From Anisakis pegreffii (Eukaryota > Nematoda > Chromadorea > Rhabditida > Anisakidae): 64,000 nt of DNA. Of the stretch, positions 26,811 to 40,300 are shown in pieces (within the stretch, counting starts at the first letter, position 1; every line of letters begins with the position of its first letter). The DNA lies in assembly GCA_035041965.1 (NCBI GenBank), contig JAPYMA010000721.1:124001-188000 (forward strand), read 5' to 3'. The notes beneath the pieces are model-generated. The model did not search any database and had not been told where the DNA came from. It saw only the letters and a list, made by a program, of their open reading frames with translations. The translations under genes were made by a program, and so were the position numbers.

Positions 26811-28884
26811 TGATTAATCTAGGAACGTTAACGATAATTGGACTGTCAACGAGATTGTAGACAGCAAGAAATGAAACAATGAAGACTGATAAAGGAAAGT
26901 GAACAATTGAAAAGCTGTTGATAAAACACAGACAACAAATCAGATGCTGATGACAGGTCACTGCACGGCCATAGCAGATAGATCCGTTGGCGTATCACAT
27001 TCACTGATCGTGAATGCAATGCTTGAAATGAGCATCATCTTATATACGTGCACATTTCGGTGTGTTTTATATGTGGTTGTGATGGCGAAGACGTTCACTG
27101 CTTAGCAAACAAATCAAGCTTTATCAATTCTATATTAACGGTTTCCAAGTTGTGTGACTCATTCATCTTTGCATCTACTCATTTCGTGTTCTATTCATCA
27201 AAGCTCTAACAGTCAGTAAACTTGATGTCATGCACAAATATCAATTTTTTATCAGCTTTATCAGTCAGTTCTCACAAAAACTTTAATGACTGTGAGCAAA
27301 GTACTAAGCAATGAGGTTATCATACTTAGTGATAACCGCTTCGAATACATGAACGTTATTAATTATTGGTGACTAAACCATACAGCTTTGTGCTTGTACA
27401 GTGAAGCAACTTTTGTAATTCAACTACAAGGATTAGCAAACAAACAAGTATGTCCAATCAGTAGTTCATGTCAAAGTAAAGTGGAGAAAAATGAAATTGA
27501 GTGGTTATTATGATGGTAACTGACGATTGCCTTTTGATTTTTGATTCCTTCAGAACGATTGTCACACCACCGCAACCTATCTAACATAATGCTTTTGCAG
27601 TATGGCTTGAACGAATACTTTGCAGTGAATGCCTCATTACTCAATCGTGAATATGAGAGAATATGACTGAAGTTATCATTTGAACAGAACCGTTTCTTCT
27701 GCAGCGCAATTGATTTCATTCAATTAGGAGAGGTGGCTACTCACTGATGCTTACTTGTGACACACATTTAGACGTAACGTTACATGAACTGTCCATTGTA
27801 TGATCTCAGCCATGATCGATTGGGATTTGTTGAAATTTCCAAAAATTTGGTCCAAAAATATCAGAAATGATCAACAAATTCGGAAAAAGACTCAGTTCTC
27901 AGGTCCTCAATAAGTACACTTCAGTTACCCTCATTTTTTCACAGCGGCTAGTTCCTCTGAAGAATATAATTGTGAAACCTAGATGCACTGACAAAATAAA
28001 TGATTGTCAAACCGTCAGTTTGCTCCCAGAGTTTGGGAAAGTTCTCTCGCTTAAATTCCACTGTATTCAGAAGGGTCAGAAATTTACAGTGCAGATAGGC
28101 TTCGTTTCACTCCGCATACGCAATTTGCAAATGTTACATAAACATGTGATCAAAACTGTCAAAAGGCAGTGTTCCTGAAGCGCTCCATTAGTTGTTATAG
28201 AAGCGTTTACGTTGGGCTTCAGTTGACGCCTGACTTATCGGAACCAGTTGGAATCTCTTCACGAAATTCGATCGGATTCCTCGAACCAAATCAAGATCGC
28301 TTACAAATGAAGCGTAATCCTATTATTATCTGCAGTATAAGAACTTTTATATCCATCAAATGTGAATCATTTATTTAAAAATAAAAACCAACGACCAAAC
28401 ATTTCGATTTCTTTATGAATGCACTTTGCCATCGTTATAGCAACGCGTTTGTAAAGTACTGATGAGTTATTATAGGCTGCTCAGTAATACTTTATATCAG
28501 TTCCTCTACATTTATCATTTTTTAGTAAAGCATTCGAGTAGACTGTCTGCTGGATAACACCCTAAACAGATTCATCAGTTGTCAAGCAACGGCAATCGCT
28601 TATAATAGCTAAATATAGCATAACTCATGAAAAGAAATGCAGTATCTGTCATGGTAAGTTTCAATCTATCATGAATGTATCATCTTGAACGTCGTATCTA
28701 TGAAACGTATTATCTACGAAATGAAACGCGAAATGGGATGTCTTTTTCTATTTTCTACGATGAAATATATGAAGTGGAGTATCCAAGTGTTATACGAATG
28801 TGTTTTGCAAAAATCTGTAAGTATACAGCTGTTCAAAAGCAGAAATTAGCATTAGTTACCCATAGAAACCATTATGCACCTCAG

Positions 28885-29160
28885 TCTGTGGCGTAGCCAG
28901 GATCTTTTCCCGACGGGAGGATTGCAAAATGATCTGGTTCAGAAAAATATCTGGATTTTGAAGCGGATTTTTCTAGGTTCATGTTTTCGTTCTTCTTCTT
29001 CCATCTCTTGGCCCTTTTTTTCCAATTTTTTATTTCTGCTCTCCTCTTTTTCTTCTTCTTTTTCCCTTTTCTTCTTACCTCCAAAGAAAGAGGGACGTGC
29101 GCTCCTTGTGCTTGTGGCCTACCCTCTTCCCCCTCTCCCCTCCTACTCAGCTAGATCTCA
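28885..29160 (+). mobile_element. Dispersed-repeat-like insertion with pyrimidine tract
   Basis: It starts with GGCGTAGCCAGGAT followed by a small palindrome (TCCCGACGGGA). It then runs into about 140 bp of almost pure C/T and ends in GTGCTTGTGGCCTACCCTC and more C/T. Base composition differs sharply from its surroundings. The GCGTAGCCAGGAT opening resembles a motif I associate with invertebrate interspersed repeats; that association is from memory and not verified. No transposase frame is present. Confidence 0.35.
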
Positions 29161-32100
29161 ATTTATTGTACTTTTTTTGGATTTTTAATTGGAGATTGAT
29201 TTTTCACATCGAACTTACTGATTATCGCAACTGTAGTTGAGAAGTAGTTGTCTTCAGCTTTTCATAATGCACTCTGAAATGCATAATCCTTAATTGTCCA
29301 TTATTTCGGTTGAGAAGGCGAAAACACAAGAGAATTGTTCTGCAACCCTCATGGAAATAATCGCTCAAATTGTTGAATGCAGCAACACGAGTATTCAAAA
29401 GCACATCATTCAATTCATTTCACATTAAGTTCCCCATGCTTCACTCACACAGCTTATGCATTAACTCAAAAAGCATCAGACTTGTCCGATCTCACGATTA
29501 TTACTCATTGTTAGCTATCTTCTATGAATCTGCAATCTGCAACTCAATGAATTCACATTCAACACTTCATCAAAAATATTTTATTGAACATTTGAATAGA
29601 TTTCAAACAAACATTCATAAAATCGCTCATACAGCATTAGAGTTAAGCGATTATAAGGTGATTGATCAAATTAATGGAACAATAGCAAAACTTATTCGTT
29701 AATCAATGATCGGCATCACACGCGTAAATGTGCAATTGATAAAAAGTTGAAAGGAGTAGTTGTGCAAAGTGCACTGAATGCTGAATAATAGAAGACGAGG
29801 CAAAAAAGATCACGGATGTGCGATGAAATGTACAAATTTCAATGTGAAATAAAGTCACGAGAATATTTCACATTAAGTTCCCCATGTTTAAAGCTGATCG
29901 AAACACCAAAAAAAATGACCATAAAAAGAACAAGTATTAGTCAGCTTCACTTATTCAACGAATCGCTTTCAAATTTCACCATTGATTCCGAATATTAAGA
30001 CATGCGTTCGATAGCTGCCTAAAAGAAGTCCGTTTGATTTACGAATAAAGCTGACTTATGCTAAACGGGACACCAAACTAGATGAGTGAAGTGCTACGGA
30101 GGTGGGAACAGAGGAATGAAGCGGTCAGGAAACGGAAAACTTTTCGATTTTCGAGATATACGCAGTGTAGTTTCTGTGGCTCATCCTTGAGGCAGTTAGT
30201 TAACTGCGCTGGTTTCCTTTTTTCGTTATAAATTATAAACACTGTAAATTACTATTTTTAAAAATACATTATAAATACTGTAAATTCTTACTGGGTACTG
30301 TGACATTCCATTCGTGCATCATTTTATGTGCTTAGATTTACTTTCGCAATGTTATCTGCAGACAAATTGTAAACAGCACAACTAAATGATCAGAAAGATC
30401 ACCTTTTGATGACACAATCCAGCACAATGACTCATCCAAAAGTTGATCCTCTCATAAAAAGAAACGAATGAGCGAAGGGGAAAATGAATTTCTTGCATAG
30501 CATAGTACATGATAAGAATATAACGCTTCAGTGACGGCAACGATAAAATATCAAATTCATACATATTACTCATTGATAATAAAGCAGAAAGATAATGAAA
30601 TAATTAAGAACATTTCAAATGAAACAGCAAAATTTCAGCAAAATTAATTACCATTAAATGTTCACGAACCTAAACAAAACTTCAAAAAGTTCAATAAATT
30701 TGTTAGTAAATGGCATCAAACAACTGCCATCTATTCCTAACAACAACAACAACAAATTCATTCCTAAAAACACATAAATTCATAATTATACGAATTATCA
30801 ATAAATATTAGAACAAAGTTAACATTATGACATTGATATATGATAGAAAAACAACTGAAAACCTAATAAATCAAGCACGCACAATTTTAAAATTCTCCTA
30901 CATTCATCATTATCATCAACATTTATAACGGTTAAAAATATGCGAATATTTCAGAAATATCTCGGAAGTATTTACAATTAGAGAAAATACCTTCGAGTCA
31001 TTTCAATGATTTATGTTTTCACAGCGATTCGATAAATCTTAGCGGATGGACATTGCGAACGAAAACAAAAAATCCCTCAACTCAAAGGAATTCATGAATG
31101 CGATTTGCGTAATGGAAGTTTTTGATTAAATTTCAGACTTCTTCATCCTCATACTAAAAAAAAAGAATGCCAGCAATAATTTTCATTACTCATCGATGAA
31201 GTTTTCACACATGAACAATAACATCGACTCACAATGACTAAAACGCACATAAACTTTAACAACCTTAACATATTCCCATAAAACACATTCAAACTTTTTA
31301 TCGCAATAGAGTTTTATGTTCTAAAAATTTATCGATCATCGAGTCCATGAAAGGCAAATTCAACAAGCAAATCATTTCATAGTGTTACTACATAATCACT
31401 ATCACCATCGTTATCGTTATCATAGCTGACAGCATTATTATCACTGACTGTTATAATGCTCGCACAATAACCATTAATACAGTCATAATTTGTGAATCAT
31501 TCGTAATTCTAATCGAAATCGACTCCAAATCTTTAATGGCGATAAAGTGATAAATTTTCGTTGCGTCTTCGAAGTGAATCAACTCATAAAAATACCAAAC
31601 ATTCAAATCAAAAAATACCAAACTAACAATTCCAAACATCCAGATAAAAATATCAAATTTATGACCGACGACTGATAACGTGATTGCGATGGGATGACTG
31701 CAATGCTGAACGAAATGACAACTAAACAATCAGAGAACGATCGATATCGTCGTTCCATAATTGATAGAGTTCAATTTAAGGACTCAGAGATGAACTCAAT
31801 GTATCAACAAGCACGTTCTGTTTGTTCATTTATGCGCCTAAGGTAACTTATTACTTGGACACAACTTTCTTACATTCTTTCAGTTATTTCATCGTAATAT
31901 ACCGCTTAATAAACTCAATGAAACAATTCAAATGTATAGAGCACGCTTAAACAATGTGGAAAACACCGAAAACAATTATAACAAAAAAAGACAACATAAT
32001 ATCATCAGGAATATCAGCGATAATGCAATCAATGATAGTAATATTAATAATAATAATGACAACAAGAAAAAATATTTTGATAGAATATAAGCAATAGTTT

Positions 32101-34344
32101 CATTGAAACTAATAATTGTTACAGACAGCACGAATTGTGATCGTATTAATTTATTAGAAAAAAATTAGTTGCAGTAATAACAGCCATAACAATAACAGTA
32201 ATTACCATATATCATCAATTATGTTAATAAAACGAGATGGAAAACCGGGAAACGAAGGAGAATACCATGACGGATCAAAACATCTTGGACAGAAACCACC
32301 ACAAAATCAACAACCTAGGGAGTGATCGCACTTGTCAAAAAATCGTACGTCTCGAAATGAATGCAATTCATGGTATTTAGAATTGCTTTGTAAGCAAAAG
32401 AGCTGAACTCCATAGAAAAACACTCAAATAATAGAACATCAACATGCAGCAAATGATTATATTATAAAGCCTCGCAATCCATCTCGTAAAGAGATTATAC
32501 TTGTACGTATATCAATGCGTTAATTTCTCGATAATTCAAATCACACCGAATAATAAAAACCGTTTAAAATGAGCAATATAATTAGCAATTTTCAACATTC
32601 GACGCAGTCAAACCAAACTTTGAAAATAACAACAGTCGACGAATTATTACTGAAACTGATGGAGTATAATAACAGAAGAACAAAGCAATTACAGTGATAC
32701 AATTAGAACAACAAAGGCTGCAACAATATTAGCCGATTCAAGGAAGAACTGTGGATTTCATGAGTCCAATAAAAAGATTTAAAGTTTCCATTTTGTTTCC
32801 ATTTTCGATTGCAGTGAAAAATTCCAAAGAAAAAATTGAACGAATGAAAAAACCACTAAAAAATGCCCTAAGAGGCTCTCAACCTACATGCTGTCTATAT
32901 TCAATCTTTAATCAGCTCATCATTTCAATTCCACAGGGCAATTCACTGCTTCTTCTTTCTCTTTGGAGAAAATTATATCCCCATGGATTTGTGAACATCG
33001 AGAAAAACTGATTTCTGATGCGTTGCCTAGTTGCTGACAGGCGAAAATCAATGGGCACATCTCTCAGCGGCCATCTCTTATGTGATTACACCGCGATATT
33101 TTCTTCAACTTCTTCATCAAGTATATTGCATAGTGAAGTTAAGCTTTGAAAAAATTGTTTAAGAATTAGGCATTCAGTATGCTTTTCCTGTGAAACTACG
33201 AAAATTGTGTTTCTGCGTCAAAAGTCCAACCCAACAGCAACCCATAATTGATGCAGTCAAAACTAATGTTGCAGTCTTCGAATTTGCTAACAAATATTTC
33301 AGCAAATGATTGAAGTATCTCAGTTTCAAAAAACAACATGACGAGTTCATAGAAGAAGCTCAATTTATGAAAAGATTCATTGATTATGAATATAATCGTT
33401 CAATGTTCACGAGTGCAATTCTCATTCCATTCGTGCACAGTACAGCAAAAATACAAACAAGAAATTTTCGACCTTCGAGCTTTTTTTTCAGATAGCAACA
33501 CATGAAAGTGTTTACGCATTCAGTTTGAAAATTTAAACTGAACCGAAAATCAATCTCAACACACCACTAAAAAATAGCGGAAAAAAAATGAATAGAATAC
33601 TTTGATTCCTTTTAAAGATAATGATGAGATGATCGCTGTCGGTGGTATCGAACGAGTATTCTTATTGATAACAAATTTGATAAATATATTCGCAAATTTG
33701 CACACGTATTCGAGTGTGTGCGTGCATGAACAAGTGCAATATATCATTTAAGTTATAATTATGATAGAGAAGTTATAAGGGTGATACACAAGTTATTCAG
33801 ATGAACAATACACTATATGAACGATACTACGAACACTCAAATAAATAAATAGATAGATGAATTTGTTTTCATTCAGTACCTACCTACTCATTCATATTAG
33901 TGAGCAATGGCTTGACAACTTGCCGCAACTACAAATTGGAGAGGAATATTTAGACGAGTCTCGAACAAACAATGCTAGCACGAACACGAACAGAGAATCT
34001 CACCACTGAGCTTAAATTTCACGAAATGTAAAGACAATTTTTCTTTCTTCTTGTTACTACCAGATAAATATTAAGAGATCGCTTTATCTTGCAATTGAAA
34101 GAATTTCACAATGTTGTACTGAATTATCCACTATTCATTATTTGCAAACATCACACAAGTATAAATTCAGTGCCGATTTGGGTTTATAATAAGTTGAGTG
34201 TGTTGTGCATATGACGAATTCGTTGAGAATTCACGTGATAAGATACGGTGAAGATATTGACGACACAATGTGCATTTTTATCTTGTCACTAATGCTCGTC
34301 CGGCGTTGCTGAATTTAAAATTCGTTGAAAGCTCTCATCAATCC

Positions 34345-37300
34345 TCAGAAATTCTCTTCTCTCCAACCGATTGCTTGCTTTTCGACAAGCTTCTTGAATA
34401 TACCGTCATCGATTCCCATCAGCCTGTTGAACGTTCCAGTCTCAGCCACTGTTCCTTTGTCAAGCACAACGATTTGATCGGCGTATTTAATTGTTGATAG
34501 ACTGCAAAATTACACAATGAACACATAAAATGCGATAAACAAGCGATCAAAAACTGTAAACGATGACAAACAAACACCATATTGCCTCAAATACTCCCCC
34601 AACCCCCTATCCCGTTAAACGAACCCCTCACTCCTCAACCCCTAGAACCAAACTTCCGCAAAATCTTTGCATTTACTTCGATCGCACTCAATTCATGCCT
34701 AAATCCGTGAAATTACATCAAAAATGCCCCTAAAACAGTACCACAAGGTGATTCTAACGAGCATATGTACTCACTCAGGGATTCATTAGTCCACAGGCAT
34801 GATTCTATTCCATATTCATCAGCCCTCCTTCAATAGCCTACTCCCAAAGTGTTGAGGAATTCTCCTTCTACCTTATCCTCTCCTAATCCCTGGACAAAAC
34901 CATCTATCCCCTCCCTCCGCCTCCTAAAAAAATCCTGGGGAAACCACATCTCCAAGATTCTCGATCAAGTGAATACGATAGAAGAGTATCTTGAAAATGA
35001 CTGAATTGCTCACTGACTCAATCAATCGAACAAATTAATAAATAAACGAAAAAATACGGGGAGATATAAGTGAATATACAATGAATATACAGATAAATGA
35101 ATAAACAGTCGAATGAAAAGAAGTACACAACGAAAACATTCAAATAAATGAATTTCCCCTCAAACGTTCAATCGCCAACATTCTTAAAATTTGCTCACAA
35201 ACGTAACAAATGATGTCTGAACACCACTAATTTATCACCTCCAATCAACATTTCGCATTCATTAAACGAACACCACCAGACGAATAACGATCAATACACA
35301 TTGTAAAACCATCATCAAAAACATCGACTTTTATCAAGTCCGATCAATTTTGTTAAAAAACCGATCAATCAATCGCGAATTGAATGTTTCTTTCATCTCT
35401 ACAAAATAATTCAAACTTTTTAGTTCTGACGTTTAGTTGCACTTCCTTTCGAATTCACACGCATGCACTTGATTTATTCTTTACTTACGAACAACAGAAG
35501 GGCGGAAAAGGAGAAAAATGTTCACATTCATTTTTTTCTCCTTTATTTGCACTTCAGCGAACAACCAGAAATCGATAAACTCACAAAACCAAATAAAAAT
35601 AAAGACAGACTGAAAACTCTAACAACACAATACGCAGACGGAACTCCTCAATCCCTTCGCAGACTATTATTCTTAAGAAAACTTGATGGCAAAAACTGGT
35701 ATGTGATTGGAAAAATAATTTACATCGAGCTTATTCGATCAAAAATCATTTGTTCTTCAACACTACTTAAAGACATTGCATTTTTAAACTGATAATGAAA
35801 TTTTCGGAGAAACGCGATTGGCAATTCAAAAAAGAAAACGTGGAGAAATAATTAGCGTGAATGCTCACCGATGCGCTATAATCAAGACAGTCTGATGACT
35901 GTTTTCGAGTAGTTTATTCAACGCCGTCCTAACCAGATATTCGCTGGTCGCATCCAGCGCACTTGTTGCCTCATCCAGAATCAACATACATGGATTCTGA
36001 AATAAGCAAACCATCTCCATGTAAACGACTACTGAATGAGCACACTGATGAGGAAAAAGACCGTCTGACGAATAGAATTAATCGCAAAAGAATTGCTCAA
36101 CTGTAACGCAAACGTACCGTAACAAGTGCTCTTGCAATAGCAATTCGTTGCTTTTGACCGCCACTTAGCATTGATGCGCCTTGTTCACCGACCAAAGTTT
36201 GAAAACCTTGCGGGAATTCACGAATAAATTCCAACGCATTCGACTGAGCCGCAGCCTCTTGTACCTTAAAGTGCTAAAATTACGGAGACGGGCTGTTTAC
36301 AAGAGCGAATGTTTCATACCCAAACATCGCTGAAACATCGAATCTCTTACAGTCACAAATAATGAAATTTGCTCACTGTTACTAATGCCAAATGAACGAA
36401 TTAATTCATCCATTGCTAGAGCATCTGTACTTCCGAGATGACTTTCAACGATAGGAAAACAATCAAAATACTCATCAGATCCAAATGGATATCAAATTTT
36501 ACGAATACTCGATCGATATAACTTCTGAACTTTGCACTGAGGGCAACAAATGCAGTCGATTGAAGAGGACAACGAACCTGTTCATTGGTAATAAGTTCTG
36601 GTTTTTCGGCACCATAGACGATATTATTCCAAATTGTTGTTGAAAATAGAACTGGCTCCTTAAATTCAGATCATTTCCGACGGTTTCGTTGCATTTGCAA
36701 TTCAAAACAAAGTTTCTCAATTCTTGAAAATCTTTTTTTTCTGATGACATTTCAAAAGATGATTATTTATCACTGAAACAGAAACCATTCTCAACTCGAT
36801 AAACCAATTCATTTCAATATTCCATCACAAAAACTTCCAACCTGTCCAACGGTTCCGATCTGACGACGCCAGTGCGACGGATCCAACTCCTTCAAATCCA
36901 CATCATCCACCATAATTCGACCCTCTGATGGATCGTATAACCTACAAACAACATCCACACCATCCAAAATTGCTTCAAATTTCGTAAAGAACAAACTTAA
37001 AGAGAAATCGACTTCGAACTCACCGCAGAATGAGCCGGAAATGACGCAAAATAGAATGAAAATGCACAATAACAACAATCGCATAACTTAAGTGAAACAA
37101 GCAATCTCTCACCTCAGCAACAGATTTGCAACAGTACTTTTGCCCGATCCGGACGGTCCCACAATCGCCGTAACTTTTCCGGCCGGAATTCGAAAAGTGA
37201 CATCATGGAATATATGCGGTCGATCCTGATAGTCGAAAGACACCGATTCGAAGCGAATGTCGCGTTCGATGCCTTTCTTCTTGATGCCACCTGAATAATG

Positions 37301-40300
37301 CCAAATAAAAACTTCTCTCATCGCAAAGACACAACAATTTTACTTCGACTGCATAATTGAGCACTTCAAACAGAACATTAACACATTATGAACGATAGCA
37401 CAATTCACCTGAATCGTATCGAAAACATTGATTTCTTATCATTTCTCCAACTGAAACTCCTCAACTTTGGGCTGACTGACTCAATGCCAGAGATCCTCTC
37501 GTCAAAGTCGCCCGTATTTAGCGCAGAAGCAACAAGAATTCGTTCACCAACTCACAGAGGTTATCATCGTCATCAGAAGTAGAAGTTCAAGAAAAGTAAA
37601 GTTCAGATGAATCCAAGCATCTCTGTCATTTCTCTCTATGAAGGTACCTTTCATCGGGATGGCAGGCACTCGAAATCGCAGTTCGAACAGCCTCGAACTT
37701 GCTCCGAGACCTTTCATTAACTCTGTGAAAAAACCGCTCATCAACGATAAACTCGATGCACACAACACGGCGTACAAACAAAATGACGACAGATCACCTG
37801 CAAATGAACCAAATTCGTCCGTCAAATATTTGCGGATTCTCGTTACTCTACACGAGAATTTTGCAAACCTCATGAAAAAATCTCATGAGATGAGAGACGA
37901 AAATTTTGAGTAACTTCTTATAATAACTTCTTTTATTAAAATATATTGCAGCTTCCTAAATTTTGATATAAATTCCTTGAAGATTCTATCAAATTCTGGT
38001 TAGCATCAATAAATTTGGCCAGATAGAAATCATCTTCGTTTCCAAATATTCATTGTTATCATGCCTTATATTCAATTATTTCTCAACTACGATACACTAC
38101 ATTTCCTCTCGTGGTAAACGAACGAAACAGTAATCAATATCTCAAAGATTATTATTATTATGGAATACAATCCTAAATCAAAGCGAGTTTCAAAATGAAG
38201 TGTTTTCAATGCATCAAAATACGAAGTTACTCACCGTATGTTAGCAATCCAACGCTGATCAAATTACTTCCGTAAAACAACACCGTTGTCATTGCCATAT
38301 AACCAGTAAATTGAAACTAAAGGAAACTCTTTATTCTCCCCATCTAACATTTTTTTTAAATCTTGAAACTTGGAAGATTTCTTCACCTTAACATGATTTC
38401 AAAGCAGCTTTCTCAAAAACTGATTTTGTAAAAACGAATGAATGAAGAACGTTCATCAATTGTTCATCTGCATTTGCAATGATGCGAAAAAGCGATGAAA
38501 AGCTTGAATGAAATAAGTGAACTGAGGACGTACCCCGCCGAACATAAGCCCCTTCGCCAGACCCTCTTTGCAAGAAATCAACCAAATGTCGTGAATCTTC
38601 GATCGGTACGCATCCAATTCCTTCTTTTCCGCAACCAACATACGCACTGTTCGAACGTTTGATAGTCGCTCTGTTGCGACCTGAAATTTTGCAACGTCAA
38701 CTTTTGAAATTGTCTGGAACAATTTGCAATTGAATCTTTAGAGATGGTAAAACAAAAGAAATCAAGGAAAATGAATCACATAAATACAAATAATAAGAAC
38801 TGAAAAAATTTTCTTCAAATGAATTCTAACTAAAAGTGAAATTTGCAACTAAATATTCCAACTGATCATTAGTAAATCTAATGCTGCTCACTAAAACATA
38901 TGCACTGCTAAATCATCTCATTCAAGCAATTCGATTAATAAACTGACCTGATTCGCCCCAGCAACCGCCTCTTGCATTTGTATGGTATATTTGCGCATCA
39001 ATCTACCGAAAACCGCCAAAGTTCCGACGAGAATCGGTATAACGAACACCACTACTTTGCACAATGCCGGTGATGTATATACCTTAAGCGCACATCATAA
39101 ATTCTCATCTAACACTATTTTCACTCACAAACCAACCCTAATGGAATCATTATGTACCGATGGATGCAACGAATAATTTCATTCTTCTCACTGAATTTAG
39201 CAAACGAAATAAATCTCAGTGAACAACCCAAGTATCCAACAAATTGACGATCTTATGAGTGTGACTATCCAGTGAAGTGAGAGACAACCGACTTTAAACC
39301 GAACAAACTAAATGGCTGACTCTTTGCCTTTACCACTAAAAGAATCATGCAAACATCCACCAAGAAAACTCTCTTGCGGGAGTTTCTCTCTAGGAATGAA
39401 ATCCATTCTCAGGACTTCTCTTACGAAAAGTCTGTAAAAGCAAAGTGATTCAACGAATTCACCAACAACCAAACACTCGTCTCAAGTGATCCAGTGACCG
39501 ACTGAACAACAAAAAAAACGAACCATCAGACTCGCCGAACCAACAGCGGTGATCAGTGCGCGAGCTCCATCGCTCAAATTCATCGACACCGAATAGCCAA
39601 CGATCAGTGCATCGGTAGACAATCGACTCACCAGCTCACCCACTTTATTCCTATCGAAAAACGCCAATTCTTGATGTAGCACTGATTTGAACACTTTTGT
39701 GCGAAGATCATTTATTACTAACTGACCTGAAATTTATTATTCCACTCGTCGAATCGATCAAAAAAGCGAAGAAAACGAATTTCTCTCAGACTTTCCTAAA
39801 CTTTCCCAATGATTACAAATCATCCATTATTAACCTATTGAATAAATAATTGATTCGAAAAACTTGCATTACAATATTTCAATATCTCAAAGTTCTCAAT
39901 ACCTCGTCAAATTCATCAGTCAACTTGCCATATGGCTTTCTTAAATTTGCAGAGATTCTTATGAGTCAAATTGCAGAAACACATATCGCTCCGCTTCATC
40001 ACTTCCTTATCACTTAACTTTAATGATGATAAATCTTAATTATTATTAATGATGAAATATCTCAACTTCAAATAACAAATCTCATATTCTCAATTGGCAA
40101 ATACTCATTTTACGCATAGAATACCGTCCCACCGTCTCACCACACCCAATTCAATTATTAACCAACTATGAAATAGACCTCTCTTGCAGACTCCTCAAAA
40201 CGTAAAACAAAACAACAACAACAACAATTCAAGAACGAAGCACCAACCAGCAGTATGCATACAATAAGCACGACCACAAATCGCTCCAGCACCAATCAAC

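Larger units (their letters stand above)
24841..34344. other. 9.5-kb gene-poor region
   Basis: No conserved exon was recognised on either strand apart from the weak candidate at 26484-26810. The plus strand is A-rich throughout, the same strand asymmetry as in the minus-strand genes on both sides. Identifiable pieces are a repeat-element candidate at 28885-29160, a roughly 24-bp repeat shared by 29419-29442 and 29867-29890, and a duplicated AT-rich word at about 30228 and 30268. Long 3'UTRs, 5'UTR introns or non-coding transcripts could fill the space. Confidence 0.5.

Noticed and set aside
29370..29998. Two plus-strand frames that share a 24-bp repeat
   Set aside because: The repeat is read in different frames in the two, neither has splice or start support, and the strand opposes the local composition. 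Not called as genes.
36290..36470. Frame with an STDAL-like peptide in an ABCB10 intron, resembling part of exon 5
   Set aside because: The resemblance is a few residues only and the DNA does not align convincingly. Exons on either side already join in phase, so it is treated as chance.
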